Assembly (NCBI GenBank): GCA_018350325.1
Contig: JAEVLN010000007.1
Coordinates: 4,287,607 to 4,351,606, forward strand
Length of the DNA stretch: 64,000 nt
Reading direction: 5' to 3'
Origin: Globodera rostochiensis
Taxonomy: Eukaryota; Nematoda; Chromadorea; Rhabditida; Heteroderidae
Under the pieces are notes generated by a model, which worked only from the letters and a program-made list of their open reading frames with translations, had not been told where the DNA came from and made no database searches. This document shows, in pieces, positions 1 to 11,027 of this stretch. A program made the position numbers and the translations under genes. Numbering within the stretch: the stretch's first letter is position 1; the number at the start of each line of letters is the position of its first letter.

Positions 1-275
1 AACCACTTTTGTTCTTTTATTACTATATTTTTTAATTTCTACTTATTCTTCTTCACATTTCCCTGTACATTTATATTTATTTGCATAATATAACCTTTAT
101 TCATATACATTGGTTATTCTTTAAACAAGTTTGTCATTCTCAATATTTTGCCCGATGATCCTGTGTTTTTGCCCCAAAGCACAGGGGAGGGTTGCCTCGC
201 AAAAAAAGAGACGACCTTCACGCGGTGCGAGGCGTTAGTACTTATTCAGCTGCAACGCTGAATAAGGAAGCCAAC
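1..275 (+). repeat. 3' flank of a second OTU-RING gene copy
   Basis: These bases match 16,614-16,889, the sequence downstream of the OTU-RING gene, with only scattered substitutions and small indels. They therefore look like the 3' untranslated and flanking end of another copy of that gene, whose coding part lies to the left of the window. In both places the segment is followed by the same junction (an AACAGTCTCTC stretch) and by a family A repeat. The gene and its flank therefore travel together as a unit. Confidence 0.8.
160..266 (+). ncRNA. Three-hairpin structured segment, copy 1
   Basis: Three consecutive inverted repeats are visible. Hairpin 1 pairs CCTGTG (160-165) with CACAGG (180-185). 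Hairpin 2 pairs GCCTCGCA (194-201) with TGCGAGGC (226-233). Hairpin 3 pairs CTTATTCAGC (241-250) with GCTGAATAAG (257-266), a perfect 10-bp stem with a 6-nt loop. The second copy at 16,774-16,879 keeps every stem base; its one clear difference lies in the hairpin 2 loop. It could be a 3'-UTR element, a processed small RNA or a terminal structure of a mobile element. I do not recognise an RNA family. Confidence 0.45.
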
Positions 276-3200
276 AGTCTCTCATAAAAAATTTAAAAAA
301 TTTTCAAAAATTTTTTTTTTGAAAAAACATTTTTTTGTAACCCGAACACCCTAATCACCTAGAAACAGCCAAAGCAATGCAAGGCGCAGCCGTCCGCTGC
401 AGGCGTCTAGTTCTACTTATAGGGAAATTCTGTTTGGGGTGCCGGGGGAAAAAGATATACCGGGATTCCCTGAGGTTCGATTTGTCTGAAAATTTGCACC
501 AGCATAAAGTAACAGGGGTAGCACAAAAGTATGTTGTCCGAATTTTCAATTTCGACCTACTAAGGGTCGAACGGTCTAACCGCCCAAAAAGAAGCGCCCC
601 TTTTTGCCTACCATGTGGCAGTTGGAGGGGCATAAGTGGTTTAAAGCATGCTTTTGGCGGCTTGGGTTTGGAGAAAGAGCACAACTAGACAAAATTTGCG
701 TTCGAATGGTATATCATGTGTGGGGGTAGGTCTAACCATCTTCGAAATCTGCTCTGCACAAAATGTCGAAAAATCCCACTTTTTTTGACTGTTTTGGGAG
801 AAATTCACAAAAACGATGGGGTTTGCTCGAATCGGGTCGGGGTTGGTTAATTATAAGTTAAGGGCATAATAAGCTACAAAAAATGTTTTTTGACCGGGTC
901 TGTAAAAGTTAGACATGAGGTCGAAATGGGTCGTCAAAGTTGAAAAAATTTATTTTTTTTTGCGCCAACTTTTATGCTGAAAATTTTTGGGTTGAGTATC
1001 AGGCTGATTTTGTGGTAGGGCATGCGCCAATGTGTGGGCTTCAAAATGATGTATCACTTGCCCGGTTTGGTTCGGGTTGGGGGTCGATATGGGGGGTCTA
1101 ACCAATTTATGCCCATATTTGGCTGGAGTCAAAAAATGAAAAGTTCGAATTTTGTTTCAGGCAGTTAATTTATATATATTTAGACTCAACTCGATGAGCT
1201 GAGTCGAATAAAAAAAAGTTTGACCACTTCTGATCAAAACTGATCAAGTTACGGTATTTTCAATTTTGGACAAAAATTTAAAAAATTAAATTTTGAAATT
1301 TTAATTTTTTTAAAATAAATTTTATATAATTAAATTCTTCTTAAAAAACTGAATTAAACAAAAAAAAGTTTGACCACTTCTGATCAAAACTGATCAAGTT
1401 ATGGAATTTTCAATTTTAAGCAAAAATTTAAAAAATTAAATTTTGAAATTTTAAATTTTTAAATATAAATTTTATATAATTAAATTCAGCATAAAAAACT
1501 GAGTTAAACAAAAAAAAGTTTGACCATTTCTGATCAAAATTGATCGAGATATGGAAAGATCAAGGAGGAAGAGAGATAGTGTGGAAAAGTGATAGAAAGG
1601 GGTAGAGATACGAGCGTAAGAAGAGAGAGAGAACGTTTCTGCTGGTGCAACCCCCCAGTAGTGCACCCCATAGAACAATTGTTGTAGTGAAAAGTTATGT
1701 GGAGTAGAAATTTATCAAATTCAAATTTTTAAAAAAAATTGGAGGAAATTGACGTAAATTAATTAAATAAAGTAAAAACAAATTGAAATAAAGCAAAAAT
1801 TAAAAAATCGTTCAAAAAGGCTTGTCCGACCTCTAAAAAGGCTTGCCTACCCCCCATAAAAAGGCTTGCCCGCCCCAGAAAGGGCTTGCCCAGCCAAGAG
1901 CAGAAGGCTCATAATTAAATTAATAAAGAAAAAATACAATCAAATTAATTGAAAAAGAAACAAACAAATTTTTTTGAAAACCCCTAGGAACAGTAGCCAC
2001 AGGCAAAGCCCCCCTATAACCCAAATGCTTTAGCCGCCCCGCAGGCGTCTAGTTACTAATTATAAGGAAATTGTGTTTTGAATGGATGGGGGAAATCATT
2101 GATCTTTTTTTTGTGCTGTCCGATTTGTCTGAAAATTTGCACAAAAATAAAGTAACTGGCGTAGCACAAACCAATGTTGAAAGAATTTTCAATTTCGACC
2201 TAGCAAGGGTCGAACGGTCTAACCGCCCAAAAAGATGAGCCCCTTTTTGCCTACCATGTTGGGGTTGGAGGGTCAAAAGTGGTTTAAAGCAGGATCTGGG
2301 AGGGTTGGGTTTGGAGAAAGAGCACAACTAGACAAAATTTGCGTTCGAATGGTATATCATATGTGGGGGTAAGTCGAACTTGTGATAGACTTTTGCGTGT
2401 CACAAAAAGTCGAAAAAGTACACTTTTTTTAGTCTGTTTTGGGAGAAATTCATAAAAACGATGGGGTTTGCTCGGATCGGCTTGGGGTTGGTTAATCATA
2501 AGTTGGGGTCATAATAAGCTACAAAAAATGTTTCTTGAACGGGTCTGTAAAAGTTCGACATGTGGTAGAAATGGGTCGTCAAAGTTGGAAAATTTATTTT
2601 TTTTTTGCGCCAAGTTACATGCTGAAAATTTTTAGGTTGAGCTTTGGGCTGATTTTGTGGTAGGGCATGCCCCAATGTCTGAGCTTCAAAATGAGATATG
2701 ACTTGCCCGGTTTGGTTCGGGTTGGGGGTCGAAATGGGGGGTCTAACCAATTTATGCCTATATTTGGCTGGGGTCAAAAATGGAAAAGTTCGAATTTCGC
2801 CTTAGGCAGTTAATTTATATATTTTTAGACTCAGCTCGATGAGCTGAGTCGAACAAAAAAATGTTTGCTTGGTTCTGATCAAAACTGATCAAGTTATGGA
2901 ATTTTCAATTTTGGACAAAAATTTAAAAAATTAAATTTTGAAATTTTAAATTTTTTTAAATAATTTAAATATAATTAAATTCAGCATAAAAAGCTGAGCC
3001 AAACTAAAAAAAGTTTGTTCAGTTTTGATCAAAACTGATCAAGTTGCGGTAAGATCAATTTTGAGCAAAAATTTAAAAAATTAAATTGTAAATTTTTTAA
3101 AATAAATTTTATAATTAAATTCAGCTTGAAAAGCTGAGTTAAACAAAAAAAAAGATTGATTGGTTTGATCAAAACTGATCGAGATATAGGCAGATCAAGG

Positions 3201-3419
3201 GGGAAGAGAAATAGTGTGGAAAAAGGAGAGAAAGTGGTAGAGATACGAGCGTAAGGAGAGAGAGAGAACTTTACTGCTGGTGAAATCCCCCAGTAATGCA
3301 CCCCATAGAACAATTGTGTTGGCGAAAAGTAAAGTGGAGAGGAAATTAATTTAATTTAATTAAATAATAAATAAATTCAAAATGAAAAATTAAATTAAAA
3401 AAATACAATTTTAGGTTAA

Positions 3420-4660
3420 AAAATTTCAAATAGTAGAGACGTGTTAAATGGAGAGAACTTAACCAAAATTAAATAAAACAAACTTCAATTGAAAAAAGCA
3501 ATAAATTAAAAGTCTCGCGAAAGGACTTGCCCGGCCTCGGTGATGGCTTGCCCGGCCCCGGTGCTGGCTTGCCCGGCCCCGGTGCTGGCTTGCCCGGCCC
3601 CGGGGATGGCTTGCCCGGCCCCGGTGATGGCTTGCCCGGCCCCGGGGATGGCTTGCGCCGCCCCGGAGACGGACTGCCCGGCCATGAACTAACTCATCAT
3701 TAAATTAAAATATAAAAAATATTAAAATAAAAATAAATTAAATAAAAAAAAGAAAAAAAGTAAAAAACCAATCGGAAAGGGCTCTTCCAGACCCATAAAA
3801 AGGCTTTCCAGCCCCAGAAAGGGCTTGCCCAGCCCAATAAAAAAGCTTGCTCTCCTAAGTAAGGGCTTGGCCGGCCAAGAGCAGAAGACTCATAATTAAA
3901 AGAAATAAATAAAAAATAAAAAAAAATAAATTCAAATAGGAAAAATGTCTAACCAAGGAACATTAGCCAAAGGCAAAGCCCCCCTATATTTTTTGGTTCC
4001 ACCGTCCACATGGCGTCTATTTATATAATTCAATTCAGCTTAAAAAGGTGAACTAAACAAAAAAAAAAGTTTTGTTCGTTTCTGATCAAAACTGATCAAG
4101 TTAGGGTCGGATCAATTTTGAAGACGAAATAGTGTGGAAAGTGAGAGATGTGGTTGGCGATACGAGGGTAACGAGAGAAATAACCTTAACTTTCGTTTTT
4201 TAGAAGTAGTATACACCCCATTGAACAGCTCTGTTGGGCAAATGTTAAGGGTAGAGAAATTTTAATAAAATGAATAATAAATTAACAATTTAAAAGAAGT
4301 TTAAAAACGTTGCAAAGGTTTGCCCGTCCACCGGGAAGTCTTGCTTGGCTTCTTGAAGTGTATGTCTGACCCGGGAATGGCTTAACCGGCCCCGGAAAGG
4401 GCACGCCCGATCGCGGAGACGGCTTTCCCGGCCATGAAACCCCAGAGAGGGCTTGCCCGCCCAGGAACGAGCTCATAATTTAATAAAATTAAATGAAAAA
4501 AATTAAATAACCTAAATACTAATTTTTAAAAAAAAGAAAAGCCCTAGGAACAGTTCAACAACAACTTATATCAATTAACCCCTATGGCTTTAGCCCCCCG
4601 CAGGCGTCTAGTTACAAATTATAAGGAAATTGTGTTTTAGATCACCGGGGAAATTCTATA
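3420..4660 (+). repeat. Segmental duplication, copy 1
   Basis: This stretch is nearly identical to 5,990-7,240, offset about 2,561-2,565 bp, including the same minisatellite, the same truncated unit and the same short open frames. The two copies differ by single bases and small indels, so the duplication is recent compared with the divergence between family A units. Confidence 0.8.
3523..3683 (+). repeat. 21-bp GC-rich minisatellite, copy 1
   Basis: Seven to eight tandem copies of a 21-bp unit built on GGCTTGCCCGGCCCCGGTG, with one or two variable bases per unit. It is a sharp GC island in AT-rich surroundings. Confidence 0.85.
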
Positions 4661-5989
4661 ATCTTGGAGATGTGTGGTTCGATTTGGCTGAAAATTTGCA
4701 TGGTAGTAAAGTTCCAGGGGTAGCAAAAAAGTATGTTGTCAGAATTTTCAATTTCGACCTACTAAGGGTCGAAAAGTCTAACCGCCCAAAAAGATGCGCC
4801 TCTTTTTGCCTACCATGTTGCAGTTGGAGGGGCAGAAGTGGTTTAAAGCAGGGTCTGGGAGGGTTGGGTTTGGATAAAGAGCACAACTAGACAAAATTTG
4901 CGTTCGAATGGTATATAATATGTGGGGGTAAATCGAACTTGTGATAGACTTATGCTTGCGACAAAAAGTCGAAAAATCGCACTTTTTTTTGACTGTTTTG
5001 GGAGAAATTCATAAAAACGATGGGGTTTGCTCGGATCGGGTCGGGGTTGGTTAATTATAAGTTGGGGTTGTATTAAGCTACAAAAAATGTTTCTTGAGCG
5101 GGTCTGTAAGAGTTCGACATGGGGTCGAAGTGGGCCTTCAAACTTGAAAAATTTTATTTTTTTTTGCGCCAACTTTTTTGGTGAAAAATTTTGGGTTGAG
5201 CTTTGGGCTGATTTTGTGGTAGGGCATGCCCCAATGTCTGAGCTTCAAAATGGTATATCACTTGCCCGGTTTAGTTCGGGCTGAAGGTCGAAATTGGGGG
5301 TCTAACCTATTTATGCATATATTTGGCTGGGGTGAAAAAGTGAAAAGTTCGAATTTTGTTTCAGGCAGATAAATTATATATATTTAGAATCAGCTCGATG
5401 AGCTGAGTCGAACAAAAAAAAGTTTGACTTTTTCTGATCAAAACTGATCAAGTTACTGTATGATCAATTTTGATCAAAATTTTAAAAAAATTAAATTTTG
5501 AAATTTTAATTTTTTTGAAAAAAATTATATATAATTAAATTCAGATTTAAAAACTGAATTAAACAAAAAAAAGTTTGTTTAGTTCTGATCAAAATTGATC
5601 GAGATACGGTCTGATCAATATTGAGCAAAAATTTAAAAAATTAAATTTTGAAATTTTAAATTTTTCAAAATAATTTATTTATAATTCAATGCAGCTTAAA
5701 AAGCTGAGCTAAACAAAAAAAATTTGGCTTGATCTGATCAAAATTGATCGAGCTATGGGCAGATCAATGATGAAGAGAAATAGTGTGCAAAAGTGAGAGA
5801 AAGTGATAGAGATACGAGCGTAAGGAGTGAGAGAGAACCTTACTGCTGGTGCAACCCCCAGTAGTGCACCCCATAGAACAATTGTAGTAGTGGAGAGTTA
5901 AGCGGAGAAGAAATAAATTAAATTTAATTAAAAAGTAAATAATTCGAAAGAAAAAGAATAAAATATAAAAAATGGAATTTTAGTTTAAA

Positions 5990-7240
5990 AAATTTCAAAG
6001 AGGAGTAGAGACGTGTTAAATGGAGAGAACTTAACCAAAATTAAATAAAACAAACTTATTGAAAAAAGCAATAAATTAAAATCGCGAAAGGACTTGCCCG
6101 GCCTCGGTGATGGCTTGCCCGGCCCCGGTGCTGGCTTGCCCGGCCCCGGTGCTGGCTTGCCCGGCCCCGGGGATGGCTTGCCCGGCCCCGGTGATGGCTT
6201 GCCCGGCCCCGGGGATGGCGTGCGCCGCCCCGGAGACGGACTGCCCGGCCATGAACTAACTCATCATTAAATTAAAATATAAAAAATATTAAAATAAAAA
6301 TAAATTAAATAAAAAAAAGAAAAAAAGTAAAAAACCAATCGGAAAGGGCTCTTCCAGACCCATAAAAAGGCTTTCCAGCCCCAGAAAGGGCTTGCCCAGC
6401 CCCCCAATAAAAAAGTGCTCTCCTAAGTAAGGGCTTGGCCGGCCAAGAGCAGAAGACTCATAATTAAAAGAAAAATAAAAAATAAAAAAAATAAATTCAA
6501 ATAGGAAAAATGTCTAACCAAGGAATAGCCAAAGGCAAAGCCCCCCTATATTTTTTGGTTCCACCGTCCACATGGCGTCTATTTATATAATTCAATTCAG
6601 CTTAAAAAGGTGAACTAAACAAAAAAAAAGTTTTGTTCGTTTCTGATCAAAACTGATCAAGTTAGGGTCGGATCAATTTTGAAGACGAAATAGTGTGGAA
6701 AGTGAGAGATGTGGTTGGCGATACGAGGGTAACGAGAGAAATAACCTTAACTTTCGTTTTTTAGAAGTAGTATACACCCCATTGAACAGCTCTGTTGGGC
6801 AAATGTTAAGGGTAGAGAAATTTTAATAAAATGAATAATATATTAACAATTTAAAAGAAGTTTAAAAACGTTGCAAAGGTTTGCCCGTCCACCGGGAAGT
6901 CTTGCTTGGCTTCTTGAAGTGTATGTCTGACCCGGGAATGGCTTAACCGGCCCCGGAAAGGGCACGCCCGATCGCGGAGACGGCTTTCCCGGCCATGAAA
7001 CCCCAGAGAGGGCTTGCCCGCCCAGGAACGAGCTCATAATTTAATAAAATTAAATGAAAAAAATTAAATAACCTAAATACTAATTTTTAAAAAAAAGAAA
7101 AGCCCTAGGAACAGTTCAACAACAACTTATATCAATTAACCCCTATGGCTTTAGCCCCCCTGCGGCGTCTAGTTACTAATTATAAGGAAATTCTGTTTTG
7201 AAGCTCCGGGGGATTTCTATAATCTTGGAGATGTGTGGTT
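5990..7240 (+). repeat. Segmental duplication, copy 2
   Basis: Partner of 3,420-4,660 in direct orientation; see that entry. Confidence 0.8.
6090..6250 (+). repeat. 21-bp GC-rich minisatellite, copy 2
   Basis: Same 21-bp tandem unit and same order of variant units as at 3,523-3,683, showing that it was copied as part of the larger duplication. Confidence 0.85.
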
Positions 7241-8680
7241 CGATTTGGCTGAAAATTTGCTCGAAAATAAAGTTCCGAGGGTACTACAATCGCCCGGTTT
7301 TTTTGTCCCGTTTTTTGTCCGGGAAGGGTCGAACGGTCTAACCGCCCAAAAAGATGCGCCCCTTTTTGCCTACCATGTTGCAGTCGGGAGGGCATAAGTG
7401 GTTTAAAGCATGCTTTTGGGGGGTTGGGTTTGGAGAAAGAGCACAACTAGACAAAATTTGCGTTTGAATGGTATATGTTGGGTGGGGGTCGGTCTAACCG
7501 TGTTCGACTTGTGCGTGCCACAAAAAGTCGAAAAATGGCACTTTTTTTTGGCTGTTTTGGGAGAAATTCACAAAAACGATGGGGTTTGCTCGGATCGGTT
7601 GGGGGATGGTTAATTATAAGTTGGGGACATAATGAGCTACAAAAAATGTCATTTGGTCGGGTCTGTAAGAGTTCGACTTGGGGTCGAAATTGGGTGTTGA
7701 AAATGGAAAAATTTATTTTTTTTTGCGTCATCTTTTATGGTGAAAATTTTTTGGTTGAGCTTTGGCCTGATTTTGTGGGAGGAGGTGCCCCAATGTCTGA
7801 GCTACAAAATGATATAACACTTGCCCGTTTTGGTTCGGGTTAGGGGTCGATATGGGGGGTCTAACCAATTTATGCATGTATTTGGCTGGCGTCAAAAAAC
7901 GAAAAGTTCGAATTTTGCCTTAGGGTGTATTTGAGATGATATTTAGACTCAGCTTGATGAGCTGAGTCTAACAAAAAAAAGTTTTTTCGTTTCTGACCAA
8001 AACTGATCAAGTTACGGTCTGATCAATTTTGAGCAAAAATTCAAAAAATTAAATTTTGAAATTTTAAAGTTTTTTAAATAATTTATATATAATTAAATTC
8101 AGCATAAAAAACTGAGCTAAACAAAAAAAAATTCGTTCAATTCTGATCAGTACTGATCGAGATATGGGCAGGTCAAGGAGAAAGAGAAATAGTGAGCAAA
8201 AGGAGAGACAAAGGTGGAGATACAAGAGTAATGAGAGAGAGAGAACCTTACTGCTGGTGTAACCCCCCCAGGAATGCACCCCATAGAACAGTTGTTAAAG
8301 TGAAAAATTAAGTGGAGGAAATTAATTTAATTTCGATAGATAGATAAATTGTAAGAAAAAATGAAATAATAAAAAAATGAAATTTTATTTTAAAAAGTTT
8401 CAAACGCTACCAGAAAGGCTTACCCTAGCCAAAAAAGGCTTGCCCAGCCCCCGGAAAGGCTTGGCCAGCAACAGAAAGTGACAATTTTAATCAAAAATTC
8501 AAAAAATTAAATTTTGAAATTTAAAATTTTCAAAAATAATTTTTATATAAATAAAATTGAGCATAAAAAACTAAGCTAAAGAAAAAAAAGAATGTAAAGT
8601 TTTGGTCAAAACTGATCGAGATATGGAAAGATCAAGGAGGAAGTGAAATAGTGTGGAAAAGTGAGAGAGTGGTAGAGATC
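7180..8680 (+). repeat. Direct repeat shared with 23,690-25,095
   Basis: Sequence and order match 23,690-25,095 closely at an offset of about 16,426 bp, with long stretches identical (for example 8,127-8,660). Together with the shared 1-275 / 16,614-16,889 segment (offset about 16,613) it suggests that the left 8.7 kb and the part from 16.6 to 25 kb derive from one ancestral block, later interrupted by other insertions. Confidence 0.75.
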
Positions 8681-8685
8681 GAGCT

Positions 8686-11027
8686 GAGCTAAATAGCTTC
8701 TAAAAATTACTAAAATTTGGGGCATAAGTTGACCAAAAAATTTGTTATTCATATGATATCATTTTTTTGCACTTTCTTAAAAGAAAAACATAAATTCATA
8801 TTTATAGCTAATATTTTTGAAGTTAAATTTATTAAAAATTTGGGGTTTAGTAGTGCATCAATTAAAAAAAAAACTATTATGGCTTTTAAACACACACGAA
8901 CACCTATGAATTTATTAAATAGTCTTGAGACTGAAATGCCTATTAATTTATAAAAAATTAGCAGTGCATTGCAAGCGCCTGGTAAACTTTACAGTCTTTA
9001 AAACGTGCATGTTCAAAAAAAATTCAAGGCTTTAAAAAGCCAAGTAGCATGTTTTAAACAGAATGGCATTGCAATAGACAAAAGATTTTATTCGAGGATA
9101 TCGACAAATCATGAATAAATGTAGACGTACTAATACATTTAAAAACCTATATTATAATTAATTCTTTTATAAAAATCAAATTGAAATTAAATTTTTCAAA
9201 AAAAAGAATTCGAAGAAGGGGGCTATTTGTCTCAAAATTGATCAGCCCATATTTCAGACAGTTCTGATCAGAAAGGAAGATTCATTTTTAAGTAACATTA
9301 TGCCAAAACATAAAAATTGTTAAGCGGTGTTTAGAAATTTTTAAAATAGCATAACAAATCAACAAAAAAGTCTACAAAGCTCCTTAAAATCCACAAAAAA
9401 CTAATTTGTAACTAATTATTAGGGCCACAAATTATATGGACAAAAAATATGGATAAAAAATTGTCCAAATATGGGCAAAATTGCAAAATATGGATGAAAT
9501 ATGGATAAAATTTTTTTTCAAATATAGCAAAAAATAGGCAAGAGTTTCCTAATTGAAGTAATAAGAGAAATAAAAATTTTTATATTTAAATTAAAGGCAT
9601 TTCAGAAAAATTTTTTGAAATAAGCAGAATTTTAAAACTTTCATTTTTTGGTGGCAAAATTTTTAGCCGCGAAAAAGGCAATTTTTAGAGGTGACTTCTT
9701 TGCATATAAAAAGTCTTAGGTGTGTATTTTCCGTGTTTATTGCATTTTTTGTTAAGGAATTTTTGAAAAATGGCGAAATATGGATAAAAATCGCAAATAT
9801 GGAAATATATGGAAAATATGGATTATAAAATGGGCTCTAGAAGCTCCAACCAAAGCTAAAAACATCATTTATGGCAATTATACGCTGTTCCGAGTGCGCA
9901 GTAAAAATATGGATTTCCATATAATTTGTGGCCCTACTAATTATCAATATAAATAAATAAACACTTTATGAAATAATATGAGAAAAATCAGAAATTAATT
10001 TTTTGGTAAAAATTGATAGCCTATATCTCGAGCAGTGTTGGTCAAAATTAAACAAACTTTTTTTTTTGTTGAGTTCAGCTTTTTAAGCTGAATTTAATTA
10101 AATAAAATTTATTTTAAAAAAATAAAAATTTCAAAATTTAATATTTTAAATTTTTGCTTAAAATTGAACATACCGTAACCTGATCAGTTTTAATCAAAAC
10201 TCAACAAACTTTTTTTTGTTCGACTCAGCTCATCGAGCTGAGTCTAAACATATACACAATTACCCCCTAAGGCAAAATTCGAACTTTTCATTTTTTGACC
10301 CCAGCCAAATATATGCATAAATTGGTTAGACCCCCCATACCGACCCCCATCCCAAACCAAAACGGGCAATTGATATACCATTTTGAAGCTTATTTCTTAG
10401 CGCACCTCCTACCACAAAATCAAGCCAAAGCTCAACCCAAAAATTTTCACCATAAAAGTTGGCGCAAAAAAAATTAATTTTTCCCAACTTTGACAAGCCA
10501 GTTCGACCCCAAGTCGAACTCTTGCATACCCGACCAAGAAACTTTTTTTGTAGCTAATTATGTCCCCAACTTATAATTAACCAACCCCGACCCGATCCGA
10601 GCAAACCCCATCGTTTTTGTGAATTTCTCCCAAAACAGCCAAAAAAAAGTGCACTTTTTCGACTTTTTGTCGCCAGCATAAGTCTATCACAGTTTAGACC
10701 TACCCCCACAAATGATATACCATTCGAACGCAAATTTTGTCTAGTTGTGCCCTTTCTCCAAAGCCAAAGCGCGCAAAGCATGCTTTAAACCACTTTTGCC
10801 CCTCCAACTGCAGCGTGGTACCCAAAAAGGGGCTCTTCTTTTTGCGCGGTTAGACCGTTCGACCCTTAGTAGGTCGAATTTGAAAATTTCAAAAACGTAA
10901 CTTTGTAAAAAGCCTGGAACTTTATTTTTGTGCAAATTTTCAGCCAAATCGAACCACACAAAAAAAAGTGTAGTTCATTTCCCCCGGCACCTGAAAGAGA
11001 ATTTCCCTATAGTATGAACTAGACGCC
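8686..11027 (+). repeat. Long inverted repeat, left arm
   Basis: This arm is the reverse complement of 17,017-19,352. The outer part (8,686 to about 9,990) is almost identical. The inner part, which is family A sequence, shows some substitutions. The arms are about 2.34 kb and the spacer about 6.0 kb. The arm holds a MITE at 9,420-9,936. An open frame at 8,717-8,953 is exactly repeated in the other arm, but it does not look like a real gene. Confidence 0.85.
9412..9944. mobile_element. hAT-type MITE with 8-bp target duplication
   Basis: The element is 9,420-9,936 (517 bp). Its ends are inverted repeats, TAGGGCCACAAATTATATGG at the left and its complement at the right. It is flanked by the direct 8-bp duplication CTAATTAT (9,412-9,419 and 9,937-9,944). 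An 8-bp duplication and TAGGG termini are the signature of the hAT superfamily. The interior is AT-rich, has many ATATGGA words and no coding capacity, so it is nonautonomous. The second copy at 18,102-18,618 is in the other inverted-repeat arm with the same target site, so the MITE inserted before the inverted duplication. Confidence 0.85.

Larger units (their letters stand above)
276..8685 (+). repeat. Family A repeat units, head-to-tail array
   Basis: About four long units (starting near 402, 2,043, 4,603 and 7,165) and two truncated ones (about 4,013-4,600 and 6,573-7,160). A unit begins with GGCGTCTAGTT, carries a conserved 700-bp body and a GACTCAGCTC palindrome, then two or three 120-130 bp sub-repeats rich in TGATCA, then a GC-rich TTGCCCG minisatellite. 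It ends with CCTAGGAACAG and AGGCAAAGCCCCCC. The same body can be read in several frames and both strands with no frame conserved, so it is noncoding. It looks like an expanded nonautonomous element or complex satellite. No gene is seen here. Confidence 0.8.

Noticed and set aside
470..500. tRNA/SINE B-box-like GGTTCGATTTG in family A units
   Set aside because: The match is partial, with no A-box at the right distance, no cloverleaf and no A-tail.
355..8279. Many 60-130 residue frames in the family A units on both strands
   Set aside because: Different frames of the same repeat are open in different copies and none is conserved; no splice or start context. Treated as noncoding.
8717..8953. 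78-residue frame, identical in the other inverted-repeat arm (19,085-19,321)
   Set aside because: Identity follows from the recent inverted duplication, the composition is AT-driven (K, F, I, N) and no motif is present.
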